In this document: positions 18,715 through 28,357 of the stretch, piece after piece
Numbering within the stretch: position 1 is the stretch's first letter
How the letters are laid out: every line of letters begins with the position of its first letter
Source: Methylomonas lenta
Lineage (GTDB): Bacteria; Pseudomonadota; Gammaproteobacteria; Methylococcales; Methylomonadaceae
NCBI RefSeq assembly: GCF_001644015.1
Contig: NZ_LUUI01000096.1
Span: 1 to 64,000 of the forward strand
Direction: 5' to 3'
DNA length: 64,000 nucleotides
Notes under the pieces: model-generated
What the model saw: only the letters and a program-made list of their open reading frames with translations
The model's database searches: none
What the model was told of the DNA's origin: nothing
Position numbers and translations under genes: made by a program

Positions 18715-21700
18715 TTAGCCAGAATAAATGTGGAAACCTAATAACATAAGACATCCATGATCTACTTGACTTGCAATTCGGATGGTGCCGCCGCAGTCTT
18801 GAATTAAACGGCGTGTTACTGATAAGCCCAAACCGGTACCCTTGCCTGGAGCTTTGGTGGTAAAAAACGGATCGAACATTCGGTTTTGGATCTCAGGACT
18901 GATACCGGGGCCATTGTCGGATAGCTTTATTTCTATTAGCTCACCACACCTATAGGCTTCGATAGAAATCTGTGCCTGTGCTCGGTCTAGTAGTGCATCG
19001 CGGGCGTTAATTAAAAGATTAACCAGTATTTGTTGCAAACTCTCCGGGGTACAGGCAATCTGCGGCAAATCTTCAGGAATATCGATGTGTAGCTTGATGC
19101 TGGCTTTACGCAACTCAGCTTCCAGTAGCATCAGCGTCTGCTTCAACACTTCAGCAAAAGAGCTATGACCGGTTGGTGAGGATTGGGTGCGAATGAACAC
19201 CAGCATGTTGGTAACGATTTTTTTAATCCGCTGAATATGTACCAAAGCCTGATTAAGCACGTCCTTGGATTTGGCATCTTCGGTGCGCTCGGCGACAAAT
19301 TCGACAAAATTCATTACCCCCATCAGTGGATTATTGATTTCATGTGCCACTCCGCCAACTAAAGTACCCATAGCAGAGAGTTTTTCCATTTGCAGCATAT
19401 GCTCTTGATTTTCTTGTAACTGCAAATAGGCTTGACGCGTTTGTTCCAGCAAATTGGCGTTTTCTAATGAAATGGCGGCCTGCGCAGTCAATAATTCGGT
19501 CATACTGATTTTTTCCGCGCTAAATACAGCTTCAGACAAGCGGTTTTCCAAATAAACTAGCCCGACAAATTTGGTTTGTTTGATGATGGGCAGGCATAAC
19601 ACCGAGCGTAAATTCAAGCTTTGCACTTCCGGGGCATTCTGAAAATCGCCTTCGTGCATCGCATCACGTAATACCACTTTTTCCTGCGTATGCAGTACAT
19701 AGTTAATAATAGCCCGACAAATACTTCGATCTTGGCTTAGCGGGTAGGCCTGTTTGGCGATTGATTGTTTTTTGCCAATATGTTGTTCGGCGGTAATCAT
19801 CAAATCATCGCCTTGTTTTATCAATAAGTAACCATGCTGTGCTGCTGAGCTTTCCAGTACCACGGCCATGATTTTTTGCATCAATTGGTTGAGGTCAATT
19901 TCAGCAGAAAGCGCCAAGGCTGATTTCATTAAATAATTGATGTCCAGACTAGGCAGGGTAGCTGGTACATTCTTTACTTGCGCTTTTCGTGCAGCGGTAT
20001 CCATATCAATATAGGGGTGTCGCTGTTGTAATAAATGGTTTTTAGCATCGGCCCTACAGAGGCGATAGTGGCGGCGGGCTTCATGAAAATAAAGCTCGGC
20101 ATTACCGAGCTTATGCTCGCTTAAGAGATTGGCCAGGCATTCATAGAGATGACCACTCAACAAGCCGTAATTTTGCGCTACAGATAAGGCGATAGCGTCC
20201 AGATAGAGGTTGCGCGCTTCACGATATTGAGCTTGATAGAGTGCTATTTCGGCGTGGATGAGAGCGACATAAGGTTGCAGTAGTGGGCCCAATGTTGCCC
20301 AGACTTCCAGTTTTTCCAGTAAGTTGTTAATTTCTGGTGCAATTTCCGTCCAGCCTACTTGAGGAAATAGGCGCAAATGGTTGAGAATTTTAAACACATA
20401 CCACAAGCGTTTTAGTACATTGTCAGTTAGCCCATGTAAGTATTCATCAACTTTTTGCAAGGACTGGGCAGCTGCAGAATAATCTCCAAGGAAATACTGA
20501 GCAAAGCCTAGCAAAGCAAAATAACTCCCGGAGGCAGATACATAATTATCCTTGGCCCAACGTGCAAGGGTTGGCTGCATATCCACCGGATGATAGTCAG
20601 GCTTCATGGGTAATATCCAGCCAGCCTGTACCGCTTCGGCCAAGCCGACAGAAAACGATAACTGATTTTTACGGGAAAATTGTAAACATTCTTCGGCAGC
20701 TTCTTCTATCAGGCGCAGGTTTGCGCTTTGTGCTACTAAATTCCACATTAATGGGCCATAACACAAGCCGGCGTTATACAAATCGCCACAGTTTTTGCCG
20801 CATTGAATACCTTTTTGGGCGTAATCAATGATATCTGCAGGGTGACTACGGGAATGCATATTGCACCAGACGATGCCGTTCATGCCTCGCGTAGTGCCAA
20901 AGGTATTGGGGTATTTAGCGCACAGGTCATGGGCTAAATCCTGATACTTAAATGCCAGCTCGAATTGGCCTTGCTCGCCTAGATTCAAACCCATAATGGA
21001 AAACGAGTAAATCACCGACTCGTCCATGCCACCTTCCAGACAGTGCAAGGTCGATTGGGCGGCTGACAAGTACAATTGCGGTACCAGGCCGGACATGTAT
21101 AAATCGGGAATCAGTTCACTGTAAATGGCCAATTCGATTTTGCTTTGACGTTCTTGGGTAAACGGCATGTTTAAAATGATGCGCCAAACATCGCCTTTTG
21201 CCTGAATTTTTGCCATCAATCCAATCAGGCGCTGTCTGGCTTGGTCAGCATTATCAGGGATGGACTTATTAAAATAGGCCAGACCGCGATTAGCCGTCAG
21301 GATGGCTTGGTTAAAATTGCCAAACGACGACAAGGAAGTGGTTTGCTCTGCAAGTGCTTCAGCTTTATCCAGGTCACTGATGGCGTGTTCGATCAGATTA
21401 TTCAGCAGGTTTTCCGAGCGTTCATAATGACCGCACATCAACTCAGTTTTTGCCAGCCGCTGATGAATTCTGAAAGTGAGTGGGTAGGCAGCTTCCCAGC
21501 CATTGGCTGGCAAATACTGATGGGCTTGCAGGAAGAATTCATTGGCCGCTTCGCCCGCCAAGGCGTTCAATGCCTTGTTACCGGCATGAAAATTAATATC
21601 CGCCAGCCAGTATGTGGTTTCACTATCCAGTGTGACCGATCGACCTTGATTGAGATGAGTCGCTATTGTGAACAGATTGTCCAGGTTTTCCGGATCGAAA

Positions 21701-23919
21701 CTATGCTTAACGGCACATTGATATTCCGTATCCCCAACGACCAGTGTATCCCGCTTTTCCTGAGCATGGTTAACGGTAAGCGCGTCAAGTAAGCGCTTGC
21801 CGATACGCCAATGTATGGCAGGACGGATTTTGATATCGACCTGGCGTAGTACGGCTTCTTGCACGCGGTCGTGGACAAATTGCAAGTCGGCTTTGTTTTC
21901 TAATAGTAAACCTAAGCTAAGCACCGGTTTCAGGTCTTCAAATAGGGTTTCTATGCGTATACCCATCACCAAGGCTACTTCGTCAGCCGTAAAACGGTTG
22001 CCCATGCAGGCACAGTGATTCAGGATATGTAATGTTTTAAGTGGTAGTTTACAGACTTTAGAACTGAATAATTCCACTACGCTGGTGGGCATATGGGCCT
22101 CGCGGATACGCTGCATATCCCAGATCCAATGCTGATCTTCATCAGTACTCAGTAGGCCTTCGTTATACAGCCAGGCTAAGCTTTCACTGACAAATAAAGG
22201 GTTACCTTCGGTCAAATGGGCAATGAATTTTGCCAGATGGACAGTGGTTTCAAGTGGCGAATCGAGGATGTAAGCCACCATTTCATGGCAATGATTATCA
22301 CTGAGCGCTTCCAAACGAATCTCTGCCAACGGGCCTTGATTCTCTTGTATCGCTCGAATCAATTTAGTTAACGGATGAGCGTTGTCGACTTCATTATGAC
22401 GATAGGCACCCATGAAAAATAAAAACGGATGTTCTTGATGGCTGGCAAATACGTTTTGTAGAAAATCGAAGGTGGCGCTATCGCACCATTGCAAATCGTC
22501 AATAAATAAGACTAGCGGATTGTTTTCACTAGCCAAACAGCTCAAAAAGCGACCGAATAAATTATTAAAGCGGTTACGCGCTTCTACCGGCGGCAAATGC
22601 AGAGGTTCCGGTTGTGGGCCGATGATATAGGCAAGTTCCGGTACCACATCTATAATCACACCTCCGTTATTTTCCACGGCCTCCAGAATTTTATGCCGCC
22701 AATGGGCGACCTGATTGTTGCTTTCGGTGAGAAAGGTGCGTATCAGATTTCGTAGGGCTTGTATTAATGAGCTGTAGGGAATATTTTTTTGATATTGATC
22801 GAATTTGCCGCTGGTGAAATAACCGCGGTTTTTCACCAGCGGTTTCTGTAATTCCTGAATCAACCGAGTTTTACCGATGCCGGACAAGCCGGAAATAAAC
22901 ACAGAACGAAATTGACCACGCATGACCTGCGCATATGCTTGATGAATCAACTCACTCTCGGTCTGGCGACCGACCATTTTGGAAATAAAAATCACCCGCC
23001 GACTAAGATCATGCTGGCAAATGTTGAAGTGAGAAATACTGGCGGTTTTATCGTACTCTTCCTGACAACGTCGAAGATCGGCATAGAGTCCTGCCGCACT
23101 TTGATAACGTTTTTCGGGTTGCTTGACCAGCAGTTTTGCGATGATATTGGCTAAAGTATGTGGAATATCGGGGTTGAGGTTGTCAATTTTCTCCGCTTCT
23201 TCTGCCAGGTGAGAATGAATTAATTCCAGCGGGTCTTTGGAAAAAAACGGTAAGCGACCGGTCAATAATTCAAAAAAAACGATGCCTAATGAATATAAGT
23301 CGGTTGAAAAATCGACCCGATAATTGATGCGGCCAGTTTGTTCCGGTGAGGTATAAGCCAGCGTATTTCGAACGAACTCCGGGTCGTAAATAAAGTGACT
23401 GACATCACGAATATCCAGCGGTGTGATGAAGTCTGTTAAGCGCAAATTCAAGTTGTCAGCTTGCAGCAGAATATTATGCGGTTTGATGCCGCCGTGCGTG
23501 ATGCCGGCTTCATGTACACTCTGTAATGTCTCTGCCAATGCGCAGGCGATAGTAAAAAAATCTGTTATTTTTACAGTGTCTTGCAGATTGGCCCAATGGT
23601 TTAATGTGTGTCCGGCAAACCAGGGTTGCACAATAAAATGATGATCGTCGCAGCTTTCCAGTGCTAACGGGGTGCTGACGCGGGGGTTGTGCAAGACCTT
23701 TAAACGTTCAACTTTTTGCCGTAAGTGCCGAGATTGATCTTCCCAGCTGGATAGTAATTTCAGACATTTGATGACGACTGGGTAATCAGGCACATGGGCG
23801 TGATAACCTTTATAAACCAAAGCCTGTAAGCTTTCCCCTAATTTTTCGTTGATTACATAGTTGATGAGGTGGGGGGCGTCTTGCAACAGATTGGTTTTTA
23901 TATTTGTATCTATCATCAC
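18715..23919 (-). CDS. Hybrid kinase-like / AAA ATPase / TPR / GAF / sensor histidine kinase
   Basis: Very large signalling protein, 1734 residues. A Ser/Thr kinase-like domain occupies about 20-290, an NTPase domain follows with Walker A GLSGIGKT (344-351) and Walker [12 protein letters not shown], then a long helical, TPR-like region, a GAF domain (about 1330-1480) and a histidine kinase with phospho-acceptor His1526 ([11 protein letters not shown]), N box [10 protein letters not shown], and G boxes DNGPGIS and GKGTGLGLS. This is the known trifunctional arrangement. The kinase lysine is present (Lys51), but the HRD motif reads HGG (142-144) and DFG reads DFI (163-165), so Ser/Thr phosphotransfer is probably lost. 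It is the first gene of the operon with the receiver-KaiB and GGDEF-EAL genes. Confidence 0.92.
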   Translation of the reverse strand: MMIDTNIKTNLLQDAPHLINYVINEKLGESLQALVYKGYHAHVPDYPVVIKCLKLLSSWEDQSRHLRQKVERLKVLHNPRVSTPLALESCDDHHFIVQPWFAGHTLNHWANLQDTVKITDFFTIACALAETLQSVHEAGITHGGIKPHNILLQADNLNLRLTDFITPLDIRDVSHFIYDPEFVRNTLAYTSPEQTGRINYRVDFSTDLYSLGIVFFELLTGRLPFFSKDPLELIHSHLAEEAEKIDNLNPDIPHTLANIIAKLLVKQPEKRYQSAAGLYADLRRCQEEYDKTASISHFNICQHDLSRRVIFISKMVGRQTESELIHQAYAQVMRGQFRSVFISGLSGIGKTRLIQELQKPLVKNRGYFTSGKFDQYQKNIPYSSLIQALRNLIRTFLTESNNQVAHWRHKILEAVENNGGVIIDVVPELAYIIGPQPEPLHLPPVEARNRFNNLFGRFLSCLASENNPLVLFIDDLQWCDSATFDFLQNVFASHQEHPFLFFMGAYRHNEVDNAHPLTKLIRAIQENQGPLAEIRLEALSDNHCHEMVAYILDSPLETTVHLAKFIAHLTEGNPLFVSESLAWLYNEGLLSTDEDQHWIWDMQRIREAHMPTSVVELFSSKVCKLPLKTLHILNHCACMGNRFTADEVALVMGIRIETLFEDLKPVLSLGLLLENKADLQFVHDRVQEAVLRQVDIKIRPAIHWRIGKRLLDALTVNHAQEKRDTLVVGDTEYQCAVKHSFDPENLDNLFTIATHLNQGRSVTLDSETTYWLADINFHAGNKALNALAGEAANEFFLQAHQYLPANGWEAAYPLTFRIHQRLAKTELMCGHYERSENLLNNLIEHAISDLDKAEALAEQTTSLSSFGNFNQAILTANRGLAYFNKSIPDNADQARQRLIGLMAKIQAKGDVWRIILNMPFTQERQSKIELAIYSELIPDLYMSGLVPQLYLSAAQSTLHCLEGGMDESVIYSFSIMGLNLGEQGQFELAFKYQDLAHDLCAKYPNTFGTTRGMNGIVWCNMHSRSHPADIIDYAQKGIQCGKNCGDLYNAGLCYGPLMWNLVAQSANLRLIEEAAEECLQFSRKNQLSFSVGLAEAVQAGWILPMKPDYHPVDMQPTLARWAKDNYVSASGSYFALLGFAQYFLGDYSAAAQSLQKVDEYLHGLTDNVLKRLWYVFKILNHLRLFPQVGWTEIAPEINNLLEKLEVWATLGPLLQPYVALIHAEIALYQAQYREARNLYLDAIALSVAQNYGLLSGHLYECLANLLSEHKLGNAELYFHEARRHYRLCRADAKNHLLQQRHPYIDMDTAARKAQVKNVPATLPSLDINYLMKSALALSAEIDLNQLMQKIMAVVLESSAAQHGYLLIKQGDDLMITAEQHIGKKQSIAKQAYPLSQDRSICRAIINYVLHTQEKVVLRDAMHEGDFQNAPEVQSLNLRSVLCLPIIKQTKFVGLVYLENRLSEAVFSAEKISMTELLTAQAAISLENANLLEQTRQAYLQLQENQEHMLQMEKLSAMGTLVGGVAHEINNPLMGVMNFVEFVAERTEDAKSKDVLNQALVHIQRIKKIVTNMLVFIRTQSSPTGHSSFAEVLKQTLMLLEAELRKASIKLHIDIPEDLPQIACTPESLQQILVNLLINARDALLDRAQAQISIEAYRCGELIEIKLSDNGPGISPEIQNRMFDPFFTTKAPGKGTGLGLSVTRRLIQDCGGTIRIASQVDHGCLMLLGFHIYSG

Positions 23920-24037
23920 GTCACACCTGCCTTGGAAATCTGATGTTGTCTGGCATGGTAAATCTGTTTTTAAGATAAAACCAGCTGCAACACTGTTTTA
24001 TAATCGAACCTTTATAGATCGCATCTAAGGAGAAACT

Positions 24038-24601
24038 ATGGCCGCAACCCCTTCCAATATGTTGCCTTTGGCTACGATAGCCCCTGATTTTAGTTTGCCT
24101 GATACCCAAAGCGGTAAGCAGCTTGGTTTACAGGATTTAAAAGGCGAGCAGGGCACCATTGTGATGTTTATCTGCAATCATTGTCCGTATGTGTTGCATA
24201 TCAAACAACAATTGATCGCGATAGCCCAGCAGTATGCCATGTTAGGAATTTCGACGATTGCAATCAGTTCCAATGATGTCGAAAATTATCCGCAGGATGC
24301 GCCGGATAAAATGCAGCAATTGATGACTGAATGGGGCCATCCATTTGCGGCGTATTTGTATGATGAAAATCAACAAGTCGCCAAAGCTTATCAGGCCGCT
24401 TGCACGCCGGATATTTATCTGTTTGATGCAAATTTAGTCTGTGTCTATCGTGGTCGCTTGGATAGCTCTACACCTAAAAATGATGAGCCTGTAAACGGTG
24501 AAGACTTGCGCAATGCCTTGGATAATTTGTTAGCCAGGCAACCTATCAATCCAGAACAAATCCCCAGCATAGGTTGTAATATCAAGTGGAAGGCCAGATG
24601 A
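24038..24601 (+). CDS. Thioredoxin-like (AhpC/TSA, redoxin) family protein
   Basis: Cytoplasmic protein of 187 residues with a peroxiredoxin-type fold. It begins with a redoxin signature (APDFSLPDTQSGKQLGLQDL) and has CNHCPYVLHIK, a C-x-x-C pair at the position where thioredoxins and resA-like proteins carry their redox site. SNDVENYPQDAP and AACTPDIYLFD are typical of the PRX-like group that includes uncharacterised alkyl hydroperoxide reductase relatives. The start at ATG 24038 has AAGGAG 7 to 12 bases upstream. Its stop overlaps the start of the Dabb lipoprotein gene, suggesting cotranscription. The redox partner or substrate is not known. Confidence 0.85.
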   Translation: MAATPSNMLPLATIAPDFSLPDTQSGKQLGLQDLKGEQGTIVMFICNHCPYVLHIKQQLIAIAQQYAMLGISTIAISSNDVENYPQDAPDKMQQLMTEWGHPFAAYLYDENQQVAKAYQAACTPDIYLFDANLVCVYRGRLDSSTPKNDEPVNGEDLRNALDNLLARQPINPEQIPSIGCNIKWKAR

Positions 24602-25047
24602 AAAATGGGATGATTCTTTTTAAGGCAAACTGGCTAAATCAGTGTTTACTGAGTTTGCTGTTGTTTGGGTTATTAACTGCTTGTGCATCGACTGAAAATG
24701 AATACAAGAAGATTGATTACGCCACAGGGCATCGATTGCATCATGTCGTAGTTATTTGGTTGAAGCAGTCTGGTGATGCTGATGTCAGGCAACGTTACAT
24801 CGAACAGAGTAAGCCGTTAGCCAGATTGCCCGGGGTATTGGCTTACGATGTCGGCACCCCGGCCAGCATTAAACGTCGGCATACCAGCGCAGCATTGGAT
24901 GAATCTTATGATGTAGCTGTCGCCAGTGTATTTGAAAGTCCGCAAGCTTTTGAAATGTTTTTGAAGAATCCGGAATATGGCCGGATTGCGCAACAGGTGT
25001 TGCGGCCATTGGTGGATAAATACAAAGTGTATGAATTTGTTGAGTGA
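24598..25047 (+). CDS. Lipoprotein with a Dabb (stress-responsive A/B barrel) domain
   Basis: A 149-residue lipoprotein. The signal peptide ends in the lipobox LLTAC, so the mature protein begins with Cys. The remainder is a Dabb ferredoxin-like barrel: LHHVVVIWLKQSGD at the start, IEQSKPLARLPGV, and SVFESPQAFEMFLKNPEY near the end. An alternative GTG at 24586 is in frame, but ATG 24598 overlaps the upstream TGA as ATGA and has GGAAGG at a suitable distance, so it is preferred. Dabb domains are often dimeric binding modules; no ligand can be assigned here. The gene probably forms an operon with the thioredoxin-like gene. Confidence 0.8.
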   Translation: MKNGMILFKANWLNQCLLSLLLFGLLTACASTENEYKKIDYATGHRLHHVVVIWLKQSGDADVRQRYIEQSKPLARLPGVLAYDVGTPASIKRRHTSAALDESYDVAVASVFESPQAFEMFLKNPEYGRIAQQVLRPLVDKYKVYEFVE

Positions 25048-25074
25048 TGGGTTGTGTAGAGTCGTGCCCTTGGT

Positions 25075-25103
25075 ACGCCACCCACACACAGCATGGGTGG
25101 CGT
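25075..25103. terminator. Hairpin between the Dabb lipoprotein gene and gnd
   Basis: Perfect 10-bp arms ACGCCACCCA (25075-25084) and TGGGTGGCGT (25094-25103) with a nine-base loop, between two convergent genes. It is strong and GC-rich but has no T run on either side, so a bidirectional terminator role is likely but inferred. Confidence 0.5.
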
Positions 25104-25114
25104 AAGATTAGCTA

Positions 25115-26560
25115 TTAAACCGTATAGGTAGATGACGCAGTTTTACCACCGTGACCAGTCCAGTCGGTGTGGAAAAATTCGCCTCTGGGCTTGTCGGTGC
25201 GTTCGTATGAATGGGCGCCGAAATAATCCCGTTGTGCTTGTAGCAAGTTAGCCGGTAAGCGTTCGGTGCGATAGCCGTCGAAATAGGCCAAGGCCGACGA
25301 GAAAGCCGGGGTAGGGATGCCTAGTTGTATGCCCAGAATCACCGCCTGCCGCCAGCCTGCTTCGGCTTGCTTCATCGCATCGATAAAGAAATCGGCCAAT
25401 AACAGATTTTCCAGCTCCGGGTTTTGTGTGTAAGCCTGTTTGATGTCATTCAAGAATTGGCTGCGGATGATACAACCGCCGCGCCACATCAACGCAATGT
25501 CACCATAATTCAACGCCAAATTGTATTCCTTGGCAGCTTCGCGCATCAAACGGAAACCTTGGGCATAGGAAATGATTTTTGATGCGTACAAAGCCTGGCG
25601 AATGGCCTCGATCATGGTCACTTTGTCGCCACTGAAATTTGCCGTGGGTTTTGGCAATACTTTAGCGGCTCTGACGCGTTCGTCTTTTTGCGCAGATAGG
25701 CAGCGGGCAAATACCGATTCGCCGATCAGTGTCAGCGGAATACCCAAATCCAACGCATTGATGCCGGTCCATTTGCCGGTGCCTTTTTGGCCGGCTGTAT
25801 CCAGAATGCTGTTTAGCAACGGTTGGCCGTTATCTTCCTTGTAAGCCAGGATATTGGCGGTGATCTCAATCAGGTAAGAACTCAGTTCGCCTTGGTTCCA
25901 TTCGGCGAAAATGGCCTGCATTTCATCGGTGCTCAAACCCAGGCCTTCCGACAATAACTGGTAGGCTTCGCAAATCAATTGCATGTCGCCGTATTCGATG
26001 CCGTTATGCACCATTTTTACATAGTGGCCGGCGCCATTATCACCCACCCATTCGCAGCAAGGATCGTCGCCGACATGGGCGCTGATGGCCTGGAAGATAG
26101 GTTTGACAGCCGGCCAAGCCGCCTTGTTGCCGCCGGGCATAATCGACGGCCCGTTTCTAGCGCCTTCTTCGCCGCCCGATACGCCAGTACCGATATACAG
26201 CAGGCCTTTTTCCTGCAAATACTGGGTGCGGCGATTAGTGTCGGTAAATAGTGAGTTACCGCCATCGATGATGATGTCGCCCTGCGATAACAGCGGCAGC
26301 AAATCTTCTATGTATTGATCGACTACCGAACCGGCTTTCACCATCAGCATGACTTTGCGCGGCGCTTCCAGACTGTCTACCAGTGCTTGTAAAGAATGGG
26401 TGCCGACTACTTGAGTATCTTTAGCAGGTCCTTCCAGGAATTCATCGACTTTGCTAGTGGTGCGGTTATACACCGCTACTTTAAAACCGTGGTCGTTCAT
26501 GTTCAAAACCAGATTTTGACCCATGACGGCCAGACCGATTAAACCAATGTTTGCTTTCAT
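25115..26560 (-). CDS. gnd: 6-phosphogluconate dehydrogenase, decarboxylating
   Basis: Oxidative pentose phosphate enzyme: 6-phosphogluconate + NADP to ribulose 5-phosphate + CO2 + NADPH; 481 residues, the long dimeric form. The Rossmann motif is GLAVMGQNLVLNM, substrate binding includes GTGVSGGEEGARNGPSIMPG and KMVHNGIEYGDMQ, and the NADP-specific Arg (NRT) follows the second strand. The end QRDYFGAHSYERTD is normal. It is the last gene in the direction of the zwf-pgl-opgC-edd-eda block, separated by a cytochrome b561 gene and a 218-base gap with a strong palindrome, so it may have its own promoter. Ribulose 5-phosphate is the entry point of the ribulose monophosphate pathway in methanotrophs. 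Confidence 0.96.
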   Translation of the reverse strand: MKANIGLIGLAVMGQNLVLNMNDHGFKVAVYNRTTSKVDEFLEGPAKDTQVVGTHSLQALVDSLEAPRKVMLMVKAGSVVDQYIEDLLPLLSQGDIIIDGGNSLFTDTNRRTQYLQEKGLLYIGTGVSGGEEGARNGPSIMPGGNKAAWPAVKPIFQAISAHVGDDPCCEWVGDNGAGHYVKMVHNGIEYGDMQLICEAYQLLSEGLGLSTDEMQAIFAEWNQGELSSYLIEITANILAYKEDNGQPLLNSILDTAGQKGTGKWTGINALDLGIPLTLIGESVFARCLSAQKDERVRAAKVLPKPTANFSGDKVTMIEAIRQALYASKIISYAQGFRLMREAAKEYNLALNYGDIALMWRGGCIIRSQFLNDIKQAYTQNPELENLLLADFFIDAMKQAEAGWRQAVILGIQLGIPTPAFSSALAYFDGYRTERLPANLLQAQRDYFGAHSYERTDKPRGEFFHTDWTGHGGKTASSTYTV

Positions 26561-26695
26561 GATTGCCTACTGTGATCGTTGTGTGTAATCGAAATTTTAA
26601 CACGAGTAAACGGGATTCTGGGCTGCTACATCCAGCTTAAGGTTTTCGCAAAAATTACCGTTGATTAAATCTTTTGCGTATCAATTTCTATTTGG

Positions 26696-26719
26696 GCCTA
26701 TAAACCAAGGTTTATAGGC
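26696..26719. promoter_or_regulatory. Perfect palindrome upstream of gnd, possible operator
   Basis: Eleven-base arms GCCTATAAACC (26696-26706) and GGTTTATAGGC (26709-26719) with only two bases between them. It is 136 bases upstream of the gnd ATG and 60 bases beyond the end of the cytochrome b561 gene. The short spacer and AT-rich centre fit a dimer-binding site better than a terminator. No regulator can be named. Confidence 0.45.
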
Positions 26720-26778
26720 TGGTATGCTATTCTAAGACCGGGAATAAATTGCTTGCGTTTCGAGGGCAACCACAACCA

Positions 26779-27357
26779 TTAAGAGGGTTGCGTAGGCTTG
26801 AAGCGATAAGCTAATGAGGCGGGCAACATGTTAAGCAGAGTGGTATCGCGCTGGAAGAAATGGTGATTTAGCGCGGCCAAGACGTGCAACCCAATCAGGT
26901 AATAACCGATTTCACCGATGGTTACATGGATTTCCTTGATGAATTTAGCCAGCTCTTTATCTTCAGCGATTAATGCCGGCAACTGCAAACCGAAAAATGG
27001 AATGGGTTTGCCAGCTGCACTCAACATCAGCCAGCCAAGCAATGGCATGACAACCATAAACAGATAGAGGGTCAAATGAGCAATTCTTGCCACCGAATGT
27101 TGCCAAGCAGGTGGTTCAGGATTGATGGAGGGTGTTGTACCTTGAAAACGTAAAACCAGCCGCGGTAAAACCAGCAGTAATACCGATAAACCTAACATGA
27201 AATGTAGGGCTTTCATTGTCTCACGCGGATCGCTATCTTTAGGGAATAGTTCGCGTAGTTCGATAAAGGCATAAGCAGAGGCAATTAAGGCAAACATTAG
27301 CCAATGCAGGGCAATAGAGGATGTACTGTAGTGCTCGGGTGTGTTTTTCTGGATCAT
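26779..27357 (-). CDS. Cytochrome b561
   Basis: Inner-membrane di-haem cytochrome b561 of the YodB/CybB type, 192 residues with four membrane helices. Candidate haem-ligand histidines are in the first helix (IALHWLMF), the second (MKALHFMLGLS), the loop-third region (ARIAHLTLYLF) and the fourth (IGLHVLAALNHHF). The family moves electrons from quinol at the inner membrane and is involved in superoxide handling in E. coli. It lies between eda and gnd on the same strand but is functionally unrelated to them. The promoter region is at 27358-27605. Confidence 0.9.
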   Translation of the reverse strand: MIQKNTPEHYSTSSIALHWLMFALIASAYAFIELRELFPKDSDPRETMKALHFMLGLSVLLLVLPRLVLRFQGTTPSINPEPPAWQHSVARIAHLTLYLFMVVMPLLGWLMLSAAGKPIPFFGLQLPALIAEDKELAKFIKEIHVTIGEIGYYLIGLHVLAALNHHFFQRDTTLLNMLPASLAYRFKPTQPS

Positions 27358-27553
27358 TTATAATCCTCCTTAATACTAAGTTTGGAATGGACGAGTCGAA
27401 ACGAATTGTCGTTTAAAGCTTAGTTTAGGCAATGTTATAACGCTTTGCATGAGTGTTTGGTTAATATCTGCATTCGTCACATCCATCTGGTTTTTTAAGG
27501 TAGGTGTAGCGTCAGGTCAGGGATCGAGAATGCGTTCTTGGATTTTTCGAAGA

Positions 27554-27575
27554 ACGTGACACTGAAGTGTCACGT
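27554..27575 (-). terminator. Palindrome after eda, probable terminator
   Basis: Ten-base arms ACGTGACACT (27554-27563) and AGTGTCACGT (27566-27575) around GA, located 31 bases beyond the eda stop. On the minus strand it is followed by a TTCTTCG stretch, only weakly T-rich. It probably ends the zwf-to-eda transcript. A regulator site for the cytochrome b561 gene downstream is the alternative. Confidence 0.45.
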
Positions 27576-27605
27576 GAATTCATCTAACTAGGCTTTGCAA
27601 GTAAT

Positions 27606-28235
27606 TTATTTTCGCAATGCCGTTGCCTCAACAGCACGACGAGTAATTTCTGCCCAATTTTCGGCATCCACCAAGTCGGCTGGTGCCATCCAAGAGCCAC
27701 CGACACAAGCAACATTGCTCAAGGCGAGATAATCAGTGGCATTATTCAAGTTTACCCCACCAGTAGGGCAGAACATGATTTGTGGCAGTGGACCGCCGAT
27801 GGATTTCAGCATAGGAATACCGCCGGCAGCTTCTGCAGGGAAGAATTTCATGGCCGTGATGCCTTTTTCCAATAAACGCATGACTTCGCTGGGTGTGATA
27901 ACCCCGGGTAAAACCGGTACGCCGCAGGTTAAAGACGCATCCAGTAAGCTATCGGTAATACCGGGGCTGACAATGAATTGTGCGCCGGCATCGATCGCTT
28001 GATGTAAGGTTTGGGTGTTAATAATAGTGCCGGCGCCGACGATGGCATCCGGTACTTCGGCTTTGATGCGGCGAATACACTCCAGGGCTACCGAGGTGCG
28101 CAAAGTGATTTCCAATACTTTCAAGCCACCTTCGACCAGTGCGCGCGCCAAGGGAACAGCATGTTCTATTTGATTAATGACCATGACCGGCATCACAGGT
28201 GAGGTGGTCATGACTTCTTTGATTGATACGCTCAT
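27606..28235 (-). CDS. eda: 2-dehydro-3-deoxy-phosphogluconate (KDPG) aldolase
   Basis: Entner-Doudoroff enzyme: KDPG to pyruvate + glyceraldehyde 3-phosphate; 209 residues. Class I aldolase with the Schiff-base lysine in [13 protein letters not shown] and typical motifs [25 protein letters not shown] and [12 protein letters not shown] 28235 (MSVSIKEVM) is preferred over an in-frame extension to 28280. It follows edd and is followed by a hairpin. Confidence 0.95.
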   Translation of the reverse strand: MSVSIKEVMTTSPVMPVMVINQIEHAVPLARALVEGGLKVLEITLRTSVALECIRRIKAEVPDAIVGAGTIINTQTLHQAIDAGAQFIVSPGITDSLLDASLTCGVPVLPGVITPSEVMRLLEKGITAMKFFPAEAAGGIPMLKSIGGPLPQIMFCPTGGVNLNNATDYLALSNVACVGGSWMAPADLVDAENWAEITRRAVEATALRK

Positions 28236-28357
28236 ATTTAAATCTCGATAACGTCGATTGGGTTTGCCTAATGGGCACAACAGCGTAGCCTAACCCAAAG
28301 TATTGAAGGTGTGATGTCGGGCTACGCTACGTTAACCCGATTTACATTTTTTAGTCT

